From positions 5,642,001 to 5,706,000 of the forward strand of contig NZ_CP014546.1 of assembly GCF_001579805.1 (NCBI RefSeq): a DNA stretch of 64,000 bases, written 5' to 3'. This document shows positions 15,897 to 24,144 of the stretch, piece by piece. Positions within the stretch are counted from its first letter, which is position 1. Each line of letters starts with the position of its first letter. Made by a program: the position numbers and the translations under genes. Source of the DNA: Pseudomonas azotoformans. GTDB lineage: Bacteria; Pseudomonadota; Gammaproteobacteria; Pseudomonadales; Pseudomonadaceae. The notes under the pieces are model-generated. The model saw only the letters and a program-made list of their open reading frames with translations, searched no databases and was not told the origin of the DNA.

Positions 15897-16943
15897 CTAA
15901 ATCAACCGAGCCGCGACCAACCAATCCGCCACCGCCTGGAACGACGCATCCGGCACCGGATCACCCGGCACGGTCTTGCGCGCAATCTCCGCCGCCAGCC
16001 CTTTGTCCGGCGCATGGGGAATGCCCAGGTCATACGCTTCCTGCAACATCAGCAGCGCCTCCTCCGGCGAGGCCCGGCACACAATCACCGGCACCGGCGT
16101 TTCCCCGCGCACATAACGCACACCAATCACCCAGCCGTCGGTGGTGCCGATCATCATCGACGCGCGGTTCAAACCCAGCTTGGTGGCCAAGGCCTGCATC
16201 TCGTTGCGCTGGCGCCGGCGTTCGCTCTTGATCAACGGGTCGCCGTCGATGTCCTTGCGTTCACGCTTGGTCTCGCTACGGGTCATCTTCATGTCGCGGC
16301 CGAACAGCCAGCGCTGCATCATCACGTCCACCCCGCCCACCAGGATGAACGCGCAAAGCACGGTGAATACCAGCGGCTTGAGCACCAGGAAGAAGGTCGA
16401 TTCCATGCACTCGGCGCCACAACGCGACGACTCCATCAAGGCCTGCAACGCATGCTTGCCGACCACATAGAACGCGATCGCCAATACATGCACCTTGATC
16501 AGGCCCTTGATGAACTCCACCAGGTTGCGCAGGGCAAAGATCTTTTTCATGCCCTCCGCCGGGTTGATGCGCTTGAACTCGGGCTTGATCGGGTCCACTG
16601 AGAACACAAAGCCGCGCATGGTGATGATGTTGGTCAGGATCACCACGCCAGTGGTCACCGCCATCACCGGCAAGGTGATGCCGATCACCAGTTGCTCGGC
16701 ATGGTCGAGTACCCGTGGCCACACCGTGGCGAACGGCTCGATGTAGATCTGTGCGGTGAGGTCGATCAGCGCCGTGACCTGGGCCTTGGCCCGGGGCGCG
16801 AGGATCGAGATGCACAGCGTGCAGAACAGGATGACCATGCCCGACACCAGGTCCTGGCTCTTGGCGACCTGGCCTTTCTTGCGCGCGTCCTGGAGCTTCT
16901 TGTCCGTGGCCGGCTGGGATTTCTCTTCGCTGGTATCGGCCAT
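15897..16943 (-). CDS. sctU: SctU export gate protein, NPTH motif replaced
   Basis: The 348-residue protein has the FlhB/SctU layout: an N-terminal KKLQDARKKGQVAKSQDL, four membrane segments (about 35-50, 88-105, 150-170, 185-205), and a cytoplasmic C-terminal domain starting near DIDGDPLIKSERRRQRNEM. The family autocleaves at NPTH, but here the aligned place (266-269) reads GTTD, inside MMIGTTDGWVIGVRYVRGET. The flanking RYxxGETPxPVIV stretch is intact, so the alignment is secure. Autocleavage and substrate switching by this route are therefore unlikely. It follows sctT by three bases and ends the core operon. Confidence 0.92.
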   Translation of the reverse strand: MADTSEEKSQPATDKKLQDARKKGQVAKSQDLVSGMVILFCTLCISILAPRAKAQVTALIDLTAQIYIEPFATVWPRVLDHAEQLVIGITLPVMAVTTGVVILTNIITMRGFVFSVDPIKPEFKRINPAEGMKKIFALRNLVEFIKGLIKVHVLAIAFYVVGKHALQALMESSRCGAECMESTFFLVLKPLVFTVLCAFILVGGVDVMMQRWLFGRDMKMTRSETKRERKDIDGDPLIKSERRRQRNEMQALATKLGLNRASMMIGTTDGWVIGVRYVRGETPVPVIVCRASPEEALLMLQEAYDLGIPHAPDKGLAAEIARKTVPGDPVPDASFQAVADWLVAARLI

Positions 16944-16946
16944 GGG

Positions 16947-17759
16947 CTACTCCATGCCGGCCAGGGTCTTGAGCAGTTCGACGGTGCCGCGAAACTCCGC
17001 CAACTGATCAAGCATCATCGGAATCAGGAAGCCAATGTAGATCACCATCAGGATCGTGAAAAACAGGTTCTTCACCGGCAACGACAAGTCGAAAATGTGC
17101 AGGTTTGGCGCCATGCGTGACAGGTAGGCGAGCATCAGGTCTGTCACCAACAGCGCGATCAATAACGGCGAGACCATCAGCACGCCGACGCGCATGATCT
17201 GATCAAGGATCGACAACACCGCCAGCAATGCCGAGCTGGCGAATACCGGAGTAAACGAGGTGACCGGCCAGAGTTGGTAGCTGTGGTAATACCCGTCGAC
17301 CATCAGGATGAACCCGCCGGACATGAAGAACAGCGTGATCAGCATCACCGTCAGCAACGTCGCCATCACGCTGGATTCCCCGGACGACAACGGGTCCACC
17401 AGTTGCGCCATGGTCGAGCCGCGCTGCAGGTCGATCAATTCCCCCGCCACTTCAGCGGCCCAGAACGGAATACCAAACAGCAGGCCGATCAAAATGCCAA
17501 TGAGGAACTCCTTGATCAGCAACCCGGCGATAAACACGCTGCCGTGTTCAGGCATCGAGGTCAGCGCTTCGAACACCGGGAAAAACATCGGGATGGAAAT
17601 GGCCACGGCCACGCAGCCGCGAATCATGCCGGTGAGGCCGAGGCGGTTGAACGCCGGGGTGATCACCACCACGCCCATGGCGCGGCAGGCGGCGAGCGAG
17701 GCGGAGCTGATCACCGGGTAGGCGACCTCCAGGAACTGCGCGGTCAGGCTGGCATCCAT
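16947..17759 (-). CDS. sctT: SctT export apparatus membrane protein
   Basis: The 270-residue, mostly hydrophobic protein has the SctT/FliR motifs: AACRAMGVVVITPAFNRLGL near the N-terminus, GLLFGIPFWAAEVAGELIDLQ, and RGSTMAQLVDPLSSGESSVM. It forms the entrance part of the SctRST export channel in the inner membrane. ATG at 17759 lies six bases after the sctS stop, and sctU follows three bases on. Length is normal for the family. Confidence 0.93.
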   Translation of the reverse strand: MDASLTAQFLEVAYPVISSASLAACRAMGVVVITPAFNRLGLTGMIRGCVAVAISIPMFFPVFEALTSMPEHGSVFIAGLLIKEFLIGILIGLLFGIPFWAAEVAGELIDLQRGSTMAQLVDPLSSGESSVMATLLTVMLITLFFMSGGFILMVDGYYHSYQLWPVTSFTPVFASSALLAVLSILDQIMRVGVLMVSPLLIALLVTDLMLAYLSRMAPNLHIFDLSLPVKNLFFTILMVIYIGFLIPMMLDQLAEFRGTVELLKTLAGME

Positions 17760-17765
17760 GGGCGG

Positions 17766-18035
17766 TCAGCGCGTCCACATCGGGAAGTTGTCCAGCACCT
17801 GGCCACCGAGTTCCGCCACTTGTCCTGCGAGGACCGGGCCCAGGAACACGATGGTCAGCAACACCGCCACCAGCTTCACCACCTGCGGCAGGGTCTGGTC
17901 CTGGATCTGCGTCAACGCCTGGAACAGGCCCACGCTCAACCCCACGATAATTGCCACGCCCAGCGCTGGCGCGGAGAGCATCAGCACGGTCATCAGTGCC
18001 TGTTTCATCAATGACAGGAATACGTCCTGGCCCAT
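17766..18035 (-). CDS. sctS: SctS export apparatus membrane protein
   Basis: The 89-residue protein has two membrane segments and the SctS/FliQ motif ALTQIQDQTLPQVVKLVAVL. It packs with SctR and SctT in the export gate. ATG at 18035 follows the sctR stop by ten bases. The length (about 85-90) is usual. Confidence 0.93.
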   Translation of the reverse strand: MGQDVFLSLMKQALMTVLMLSAPALGVAIIVGLSVGLFQALTQIQDQTLPQVVKLVAVLLTIVFLGPVLAGQVAELGGQVLDNFPMWTR

Positions 18036-18045
18036 GGGTCGTGCC

Positions 18046-18699
18046 TCAGCCGTAACTCAGAATCAAACCGTGCATCAAGCGCGACCAGCCGCTCAGGGAC
18101 ACGAATAAAAAGATCTTCAGCGGAATGGAGATCAGGTTCGGCGAGACCATCGACATGCCCATGGCCATCAGCACGTTGGACACCAGCAAGTCCACCACCA
18201 GGAACGGGATGTACAACAGGAAGCCGATCTCGAAAGCGCGGGTCAGTTCCGAGCTGACGAACGCCGGAATCAACACCACCAGGTCATCATCGCGCAGGTC
18301 GGCACGGGCCTCCGGCGACCAGATAGTCTCGGTGGCCTGCACGAAAAAGCCGCGCTCGGATTCATTCGCGAAACGCTTGAGGTGCGCCTGCAGCGGCGGG
18401 CGCAAGGCGTCGCCTAAATCCTTGAGTTGCTCGACATGCTCGATGTTGAGGTCGCGCCCCTCCACTTGCCGGTACATGTCGCCAATCAACGGCGTGGTCA
18501 CGTACACCGACAGGATCAATGCGATGCCGTACAGCACCAGGTTCGGCGGCGTCTGCTGCACGCCCAGGGCGTTGCGGATCAGGAACAGCACCACCGAGAT
18601 CTTCATGAACCCGGTGAGCGTCACCACCGCCAACGGGATCAGCCCGATCGTCGCAACGACCAGGATGATCTCGATCAGGTTCGGCTGATAACCGGTCAT
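18046..18699 (-). CDS. sctR: SctR export apparatus membrane protein
   Basis: The 217-residue protein has the SctR/FliP signatures: FMKISVVLFLIRNALGVQQTP and, near the C-terminus, IPFLVVDLLVSNVLMAMGMS followed by VSPNLISIPLKIFLFV. Four membrane segments are visible, with the usual periplasmic region between. It forms the five-subunit ring of the export gate. Its ATG region overlaps the sctQ stop (ATGA). Confidence 0.94.
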   Translation of the reverse strand: MTGYQPNLIEIILVVATIGLIPLAVVTLTGFMKISVVLFLIRNALGVQQTPPNLVLYGIALILSVYVTTPLIGDMYRQVEGRDLNIEHVEQLKDLGDALRPPLQAHLKRFANESERGFFVQATETIWSPEARADLRDDDLVVLIPAFVSSELTRAFEIGFLLYIPFLVVDLLVSNVLMAMGMSMVSPNLISIPLKIFLFVSLSGWSRLMHGLILSYG

Positions 18700-18941
18700 G
18701 GGGTGGCGAAACTCAGCAGGCGCACGCCCAGGCCGTCACCGATTTTCACCAGTTGGCCCTGGCCGACGCGACGGCCGTTGACCATCAGGTCGACGCTGTC
18801 CACGCCCGGCGTGTTGAGCTGCAACAGGCTGCCCGCGCCCAGTTCGCGCAATTGCGCCAGGGTCAGCTCCAGCGTGCCGACTTGGCACACCAGTTTCAAC
18901 GGCAACTCATCCAGCGCCGCGGCGGCATCAACATCAGTCAT
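18696..18941 (-). CDS. SctQ-C, internal translation product of sctQ
   Basis: An ATG in the sctQ frame at 18941 is preceded by GGAGA five bases upstream, a better site than most genes here have. It would give an 81-residue protein (MTDVDAAAALDELPLKLVC...) that covers exactly the C-terminal SpoA domain. Internal SctQ-C products are known in Yersinia and Salmonella and join the sorting platform. The product itself is inferred. Confidence 0.6.
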   Translation of the reverse strand: MTDVDAAAALDELPLKLVCQVGTLELTLAQLRELGAGSLLQLNTPGVDSVDLMVNGRRVGQGQLVKIGDGLGVRLLSFATP

Positions 18942-19697
18942 GGGGTTCTCCGGTTCCACAAAAGGGTCTTTCAAGGCTTCCTGCAGGCGCAGGACTTCAC
19001 CTTGGTATTGGCAGCGCGCCTGCAGGCGGCCGGCGAGGTCGAGCAGCAGGCCGGGGCCTTGGTCCAGCATCAGCACATCGCCGGGGCGCAGGCTGCGCAG
19101 TTCGCCGAGGCTCAGCCACTGCCGCCCCGCCACCACCGTGAGAGTCTGGTGCAGGGCCAGCAATGGCTCGGGTTCGGGCTGGGCGTAGTGCGCGAGCAAC
19201 TGCGCCACCAGCATGGCGGCGCTTTCGCTCAGGTCCAATTGGGCGCTCATAGGCGGCTGGTTGGTGAAAGTCAGTTCCAGCGCCACGTGCACGGCAAACG
19301 GGTCTTGGCCTTCGTTCACATCAAGCAACTGCACGGAGTGGCCGAGCAGCGGCTCCAGGGTCTCGATGAGGTCGAGCAGTGCCAGTTCCAGCAACAGCGA
19401 ACGCGCCAGCGCGGGCAACGGCTGCACGTCGAATGACAGCGCCAGCGGCAGCAACAACTGCTCCATCGCTGCGGCGGACAAACGCAGGCGCGCAGGTGCG
19501 CGGCCGAGTAACAGCAGCACGTCACGCGGCGCGGCGAGGGCTTGCGGTTCGGTGGCCCAGCGCACACGCAGGTCCTGCCCGGCGAGGCGGCCTTGCCAAG
19601 GGCGACAGCGGCGATGCAATAGGTTATGCAGGGCCAGCAACGCTGGATCGTAGTGGGTCAGCCACGGCGACAACGGGTCGGCAAGGGCTGCGATCAT
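18696..19697 (-). CDS. sctQ: SctQ cytoplasmic ring (sorting platform) protein
   Basis: The 333-residue protein has a variable N-terminal region and two SpoA domains: one near 190-245 (WLSLGELRSLRPGDVLMLD) and one at the C-terminus (LRELGAGSLLQLNTPGV, VDLMVNGRRVGQGQLVKIGD). SctQ forms the pods of the sorting platform and binds SctK and SctL. ATG overlaps the sctO stop. An internal start makes a shorter C-terminal form likely; see the separate entry. No sctP gene lies between sctO and sctQ. Confidence 0.9.
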   Translation of the reverse strand: MIAALADPLSPWLTHYDPALLALHNLLHRRCRPWQGRLAGQDLRVRWATEPQALAAPRDVLLLLGRAPARLRLSAAAMEQLLLPLALSFDVQPLPALARSLLLELALLDLIETLEPLLGHSVQLLDVNEGQDPFAVHVALELTFTNQPPMSAQLDLSESAAMLVAQLLAHYAQPEPEPLLALHQTLTVVAGRQWLSLGELRSLRPGDVLMLDQGPGLLLDLAGRLQARCQYQGEVLRLQEALKDPFVEPENPMTDVDAAAALDELPLKLVCQVGTLELTLAQLRELGAGSLLQLNTPGVDSVDLMVNGRRVGQGQLVKIGDGLGVRLLSFATP

Positions 19698-20140
19698 GTG
19701 CCGACGCCTTCGTCACGCAGCTCGCCCACGCGGCGCTCATCGCTCTCGCGTCCTTCCAGCAGGCTTTGCCAGGCGTCGGATTGACGCTGGCGGCTCAGGC
19801 GCTCCTGGCGGAACAGGTCGCGCTCGCGCTCCTGGCTTTCAAGCGTGGTGGACACGTGGGTCACGTCGTTTTCCAGTTGCTGCTGGTCATCCGACAGCCC
19901 GCGCAACCGATCCTGGGCCGCCTGCCAGCTGGCCACCGACAGGCCTTCGGTGAGCGAGGCATACACCTGCCGCGCTTCCTCGGCGATGGCTTCACGGTGC
20001 AGGCGCAGTTGCTCCTTGGCGTCGGTGAGCACGCCGTGAGTCTGTTCGCAGCGTTGTTGCTGGGCGGCCAGTTGGCTGGCGGCACGTTGTTCACGCAAGA
20101 CCCGCAGGGTTTGCAGGGTACGCAGTTGCTCGGTTTTCAT
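19694..20140 (-). CDS. sctO: SctO stalk protein, coiled coil
   Basis: The 148-residue protein is charged and almost wholly alpha-helical: two long coiled-coil stretches (about 5-60 and 75-140) rich in Gln, Glu, Arg and Leu, with no membrane segment. This and its place between sctN and sctQ identify the central stalk that links the ATPase to SctV. It starts 16 bases after the sctN stop. Sequence conservation in this family is low, so the call rests on position and fold. Confidence 0.82.
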   Translation of the reverse strand: MKTEQLRTLQTLRVLREQRAASQLAAQQQRCEQTHGVLTDAKEQLRLHREAIAEEARQVYASLTEGLSVASWQAAQDRLRGLSDDQQQLENDVTHVSTTLESQERERDLFRQERLSRQRQSDAWQSLLEGRESDERRVGELRDEGVGT

Positions 20141-20156
20141 TGGGTTTGCTCCTTGT

Positions 20157-21479
20157 TCATGCCAACACCCGGCGCATATGGGCCAGGGTCTGTTCCAGGT
20201 TGCTCGGCTCGCCTGCGTTCTGGCGCAGGAAGGCTTCGATGGCGGCGTGGCGGTTGATTGCTTCGTCGGCCAGGGGGTCGCTGCCGGCGGAGTATTCGCC
20301 GACGCGGATCAGCATTTCGATCTCGCCATACCGCGCCATCAATTCGCGGATGCGCATCGCCAGGCGCTTGTGTTCTTCACCGGCGACCTGCTCCATCAAA
20401 CGGCTGCGGCTGCGCAACACATCCACCGCCGGAAAGTAGTTGCGCTGGGCCAGCTCGGCGCTGAGGGCGATGTGCCCGTCGAGGATCGAACGGGCTTCCT
20501 CGGCCACCGGATCGCTGGCGGCATCACCCTCGGTAAGCACGGTGTACAACGCGGTGATGCTGCCGGTGGGACCGGGGCCGGCGCGTTCCAGCAGGCGCGG
20601 CAAGGCCGAGAAAAACGACGGCGGATAACCACGCCGTGTCGGCGGTTCGCCCACGGCCAGGCCGATTTCGCGCTGGGCACGGGCGAAGCGGGTCAGGCTG
20701 TCCATCAACAGCAACACGTTGCGGCCCTGGTCGCGGTGGTATTCGGCCAGGGTGGTGGCAACAAACGCCGCGCGCACCCGCTCGGCCGCCGGGCGGTCCG
20801 AGGTGGCGACCACCGCCACGGTGCGCGCACGGGCCTGGGCGTCGAGCTGCACGTCGAGCAGTTCGCGCACTTCCCTGCCCCGCTCGCCGATCAGGCCGAT
20901 CACGATCACATCGGCTTCGCTGTTGCGAATGATGCTGGCCAACAGCGAAGACTTACCCACGCCGGGCTCACCAAAGATACCCATGCGTTGGCCCTGGGCA
21001 AGGGTCAGCAGGCCGTCTATGGAACGAATGCCCAGGGCCATGGAACGCACGATCAACTGCCGCGAAAACGGTGCCGGGGGTTCGGCGTGCAGCGGGTAAT
21101 GCTGCAGGGCCACGGTCGGCGGGAGGCCGTCGCCGTCGAGAAAATCGCCCATGGGGCTGATCACCCTCCCCAGTTGCGCATCACCCACGGCGACACCCAG
21201 GGTCTCGCCAGTGGCGGTGATTTGAGTGCGGGTGGACAGCCCTTCCATGGAGCCAATGGGTGACAGGATCGCCTCGTCACCGTCAAAGCCAATCACCTCG
21301 GCGCTAAGGCTGCGGGCGCTGCCGGGATCACGCAGTTGGCACAGTTCACCGATGCTCGCGCCGGCCACACTGGCCCGCAGCAATACACCACGAATGCTCA
21401 ACACCGTACCGTGCATGGGGCGCAAGCGTGCTTGCGCCAAGCGCCCGGACAGGCGTGGCAGCAGCTGTTCCAGGTTCAT
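20157..21479 (-). CDS. sctN: SctN T3SS ATPase
   Basis: The 440-residue protein has the F1-like ATPase fold. Walker A is GEPGVGKSS at 170-178, catalytic glutamate lies in GERGREV (198-204), then LLLMDSLTRFARAQREIGLA, and GEPPTRRGYPPSFFSALPRL. These are diagnostic for T3SS/flagellar ATPases. It forms a hexamer under the export gate that removes chaperones and unfolds substrates. ATG overlaps the sctL stop. The N-terminal domain is of usual length. Confidence 0.96.
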   Translation of the reverse strand: MNLEQLLPRLSGRLAQARLRPMHGTVLSIRGVLLRASVAGASIGELCQLRDPGSARSLSAEVIGFDGDEAILSPIGSMEGLSTRTQITATGETLGVAVGDAQLGRVISPMGDFLDGDGLPPTVALQHYPLHAEPPAPFSRQLIVRSMALGIRSIDGLLTLAQGQRMGIFGEPGVGKSSLLASIIRNSEADVIVIGLIGERGREVRELLDVQLDAQARARTVAVVATSDRPAAERVRAAFVATTLAEYHRDQGRNVLLLMDSLTRFARAQREIGLAVGEPPTRRGYPPSFFSALPRLLERAGPGPTGSITALYTVLTEGDAASDPVAEEARSILDGHIALSAELAQRNYFPAVDVLRSRSRLMEQVAGEEHKRLAMRIRELMARYGEIEMLIRVGEYSAGSDPLADEAINRHAAIEAFLRQNAGEPSNLEQTLAHMRRVLA

Positions 21480-22060
21480 ACCACGCCCTCTTCGGCGAAC
21501 GGCAACAGGCTGCGCCGCAGGTTTTGCAATTGGGCTTCGAGGCCCAGTTCAACTGATCCGGCCGGGCTGTTCAGGCGCGCCTGGCCGGCGTGCAACTGTT
21601 CGTCTGCATCCACGGCAATCGCCAGCCCTTCCAGCTTGAGGCGTTGCCGCAACGCATCGACCTCCGCAGGCGGCACCCACAAGGTCAACGCCTGGTCCTG
21701 GCGAAACGCGCTCAAGGCCTGGCGGGTACTGCGCACTACACGGTCGGCGTTGTCCAACTCGCCCAGCACTTCACGCACGATGCCCAGGGCCAGGTCGGCC
21801 AAAGACGCTTCCAGGCTGCTCAAGTAGTGCTGCACCTGGGACTGGGTGTGCAGCAGCAATTGCGCGACCTGTTCAGCCCCCGCTTGCCGGGCGCTTTCGA
21901 AGCCTTCGGCGCGGGCGCTGCTCAGCCATTGTTCGCTGTCGGCCTTGATCTGTTCAGCCTGTTGTTTGGCCGCTTGCAGGAAGGCAAAGCCGTCGCTCCA
22001 TAACGCGGCGTCTTCGGCGCGCAGGATGCGGGCGGTGGGACGGCTCGGCAATTCGCTCAT
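21476..22060 (-). CDS. sctL: SctL ATPase regulator (stator)
   Basis: The 194-residue protein has a helical, Gln/Ala-rich middle (AKQQAEQIKADSEQWL, SARQAGAEQVAQLLLHTQ) and a C-terminal FliH-like part (LWVPPAEVDALRQRL, GLAIAVDADEQLHAGQARL, SPAGSVELGLEAQLQNL). The EQLHAGQARLNSPAGSVEL segment is typical of SctL. It links SctN to SctQ. I chose ATG 22060, overlapping the sctK stop, rather than the frame start 27 bases upstream. Confidence 0.88.
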   Translation of the reverse strand: MSELPSRPTARILRAEDAALWSDGFAFLQAAKQQAEQIKADSEQWLSSARAEGFESARQAGAEQVAQLLLHTQSQVQHYLSSLEASLADLALGIVREVLGELDNADRVVRSTRQALSAFRQDQALTLWVPPAEVDALRQRLKLEGLAIAVDADEQLHAGQARLNSPAGSVELGLEAQLQNLRRSLLPFAEEGVV

Positions 22061-22671
22061 GGCGTCATCTCCTCGGCCAGCAGGCACGCGGCGGCGGCCT
22101 GGACAATTTCCAGGTCACGGGGCACTCGGGCGCTGAGGCCCTGGGGGAAGGCGAAGCGCAAACGCAACCAGCCCTGCCAATCGGCATGCTGGGCGTGCAG
22201 CCAGGCGGCGACACAGCCTTGGCCGTCGCGGTCGATGGCCTCGATCAATTCGCCGGGATCGCGCAGTAAATCCGCTGCGCCGCCGAGTTGGCGCAAGGCC
22301 AGGGCTGAAACGAAGACTTCAGCACCCAGGCCTTCGCGCAGCTCATTGACCACCTCGCGGCGGATCTCCCGGCTCAGGGTCGCGGCATGCCAGATCGCCC
22401 CGCACAGCCTCGGCAAGCGGGCGAACTGCGCGGGTGACAGCAGCAAGACCGACAAGTCTGCCGCCAACGGCGTGACCAACTGGTCCATGGGCGCCAGTTG
22501 ATAATGGCTGACCAGCAACTGCTCCAGGCGCTGGCGAAAACGCGGCTGGCCGTGCATCGCCTGCAGCACGGCGTCGGGAAATTCATCGGCAAAACACGCG
22601 CCCAGGCTCGGCCCGCGTACAAACTGCAGCGGCTCGGCGATCAGCCCCTGCCAGCGTTCGAACAGACTCAT
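22057..22671 (-). CDS. sctK: SctK sorting platform adaptor (NolU-like)
   Basis: The 204-residue protein is helical, without signal or membrane segment. Its position between sctJ and sctL, with ATGA overlaps on both sides, is that of NolU/SctK in the Rhizobium order nolB-rhcJ-nolU-nolV-rhcN. SctK joins the SctQ pods to the SctD ring. Sequence similarity within the family is weak; a helical region LREGLGAEVFVSALALRQLGG is consistent. Confidence 0.78.
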   Translation of the reverse strand: MSLFERWQGLIAEPLQFVRGPSLGACFADEFPDAVLQAMHGQPRFRQRLEQLLVSHYQLAPMDQLVTPLAADLSVLLLSPAQFARLPRLCGAIWHAATLSREIRREVVNELREGLGAEVFVSALALRQLGGAADLLRDPGELIEAIDRDGQGCVAAWLHAQHADWQGWLRLRFAFPQGLSARVPRDLEIVQAAAACLLAEEMTP

Positions 22672-23450
22672 TCACCCTCCTTGAGCACATACAGCGCCTG
22701 GGACTGGCGACGCGTCCATTGCTGACGGGCCAGCACTCCCACGGCGCCGAGGGCGATCAACAGAAGCGCACCAAACATCAGCCGCGCCTGGGTCAGGTTG
22801 TCTTCCAGCAGCCACAGGCCCATGAAGCGGGCCAGGCGCGGCTGTGCCGGGTTGTTGCTGATGGCCACAGCGGCTTTGATTGCCGTCACCGAAACGCCGT
22901 CGTAACTCAGGCCGGAAATACCGTTGGCGACCAGGGTCTTGATCTGCGGGATCAGCGTATTGATGTCGGTGCCTGGGTCGTAACGCACCAATACCGAGGC
23001 CGACGACGGCGAAATCACGCGTTTGAGCAAGTCGTTGTCCGGCAGCACCACGTGCACGCGGGCGGCGACGATGCCGTCGATCTGCGACACCGAGTGGGAC
23101 AGCTCTTCGCTCAGCGCATAGATCATCTGCGCTCGCTCCTGCACCGGCGACGACACCAGGCCATTGCCCTTGAACACCTCGCCCATATTGGAAAAGCTCT
23201 GTTGCGGCAGGCCGGCGTTGTCGAGCAGGGTCATGGCTTCGGCAAAGCGTGACTCATCGACCACTACCTTGAGCTGGCCATTGTCCTGGGCCTTGCGTTC
23301 CGCCGGGATGCCACCGCGCAGCAGTACCGCGACCATGGCGTTGGCATCGCGCTCGCTGAGGTTGGTGTAGAGGTCGGTGTTGCAGGCTTGCAACAGGCTG
23401 GCGAGCAGGCCGATCAGCAGCAGGCGCAAGGCGCGGTTGGGGCTTGGCAT
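22668..23450 (-). CDS. sctJ: SctJ inner-ring lipoprotein
   Basis: The 260-residue protein has a lipoprotein signal with lipobox LLQAC (Cys 23), and the SctJ ring-building motifs LYTNLSERDANAMVAVLL, VVVDESRFAEAMTLLDNAGL and ARVHVVLPDNDLL. A C-terminal membrane segment (LMFGALLLIALGAVGVLA) is followed by a short basic tail. It forms the inner-membrane ring with SctD. The start at 23450 fits the signal peptide; the frame extends 135 bases further but into sctI. Confidence 0.94.
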   Translation of the reverse strand: MPSPNRALRLLLIGLLASLLQACNTDLYTNLSERDANAMVAVLLRGGIPAERKAQDNGQLKVVVDESRFAEAMTLLDNAGLPQQSFSNMGEVFKGNGLVSSPVQERAQMIYALSEELSHSVSQIDGIVAARVHVVLPDNDLLKRVISPSSASVLVRYDPGTDINTLIPQIKTLVANGISGLSYDGVSVTAIKAAVAISNNPAQPRLARFMGLWLLEDNLTQARLMFGALLLIALGAVGVLARQQWTRRQSQALYVLKEGE

Positions 23451-23454
23451 GGCG

Positions 23455-23889
23455 TTATTGGCCCTTGAGCAGTGTGTTGGCGGAACCGGAAATCTGCGTC
23501 GCACCGCGCACCACCATCTGGGTTTCGATGGAGTAGTCGAACATCTTGCCCAGGGAGTGGACGATCTGGTCGACCTGTTGCTCACCGACCTTTTTCCCCG
23601 GCTCGCCTTGAGGTGAAGCGCTGGCGGTGCGGATCTCTGCCGAAGCCGGTGGCGGCGCCGACGGGTTGTTGGTGAGCAGGTCGGCGCGCTCGGAAAACGC
23701 CCGCGTGCGGTCGATGAAACTGTTCATGCGCTCCATCAGGCCCGAGCCGATCTGGTGCGGGCTGGCGCCTTCGGGCATGCCCTTGGCGGTGTTGGCCATG
23801 TGCTCGAACAGGTTCTGCGAGGCCCCGGCGGGCCCCGCGCCAGCAGACGGCGGCAGCGCCGAAGCGCCGGCGGCGAGACTGATAGTCAT
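23455..23889 (-). CDS. sctI: SctI inner rod protein (NolB-like)
   Basis: The 144-residue protein ends in the SctI signature: a helix MFDYSIETQMVVRGATQISG followed by SANTLLKGQ at the very C-terminus. The N-terminal part is Ala/Gly/Ser-rich and probably flexible, as in NolB. It links the export gate to the needle and is itself secreted. It starts nine bases after the 77-residue gene and ends four bases before sctJ. Confidence 0.9.
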   Translation of the reverse strand: MTISLAAGASALPPSAGAGPAGASQNLFEHMANTAKGMPEGASPHQIGSGLMERMNSFIDRTRAFSERADLLTNNPSAPPPASAEIRTASASPQGEPGKKVGEQQVDQIVHSLGKMFDYSIETQMVVRGATQISGSANTLLKGQ

Positions 23890-23898
23890 AGGGGCTTC

Positions 23899-24132
23899 CT
23901 ACTCTTCGTCGTCATCGGACATGGCGTCGTTCAGCAGTTCCTGCATCTTCGGCATGATGATGAACTGACCGCCGATGGTGACCGCCTGGGTGATCAACGC
24001 ATCAGTGAACTCGGGGTCATCGGCTTCGTTGGGTTTGTCGGCGGCCTTGGCGTTGTCCACCGCGGCATTGAACTTGGCTTCAGGGCTGGCGCCACCAGGG
24101 GCGAGATTGCTGTCTACGGCCGTTACGGACAT
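23899..24132 (-). CDS. Small T3SS protein of unknown type, needle or rod candidate (77 aa)
   Basis: The protein starts MSVTAVDSNLAPGGASPEAK, has a helical middle with DNAKAADKPNEADDPEFTDA, and ends with a hydrophobic helix LITQAVTIGGQFIIMPKMQE and an acidic tail SDDDEE. It lies between sctC1 and sctI. A flexible N-terminus and a helical C-terminus at this length resemble T3SS needle or pilin subunits, but the acidic tail is unusual for a needle protein. Other options are a chaperone or a HrpB-like rod protein. No certain family call. Confidence 0.7.
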   Translation of the reverse strand: MSVTAVDSNLAPGGASPEAKFNAAVDNAKAADKPNEADDPEFTDALITQAVTIGGQFIIMPKMQELLNDAMSDDDEE

Positions 24133-24144
24133 GGTGCTGCTCCT

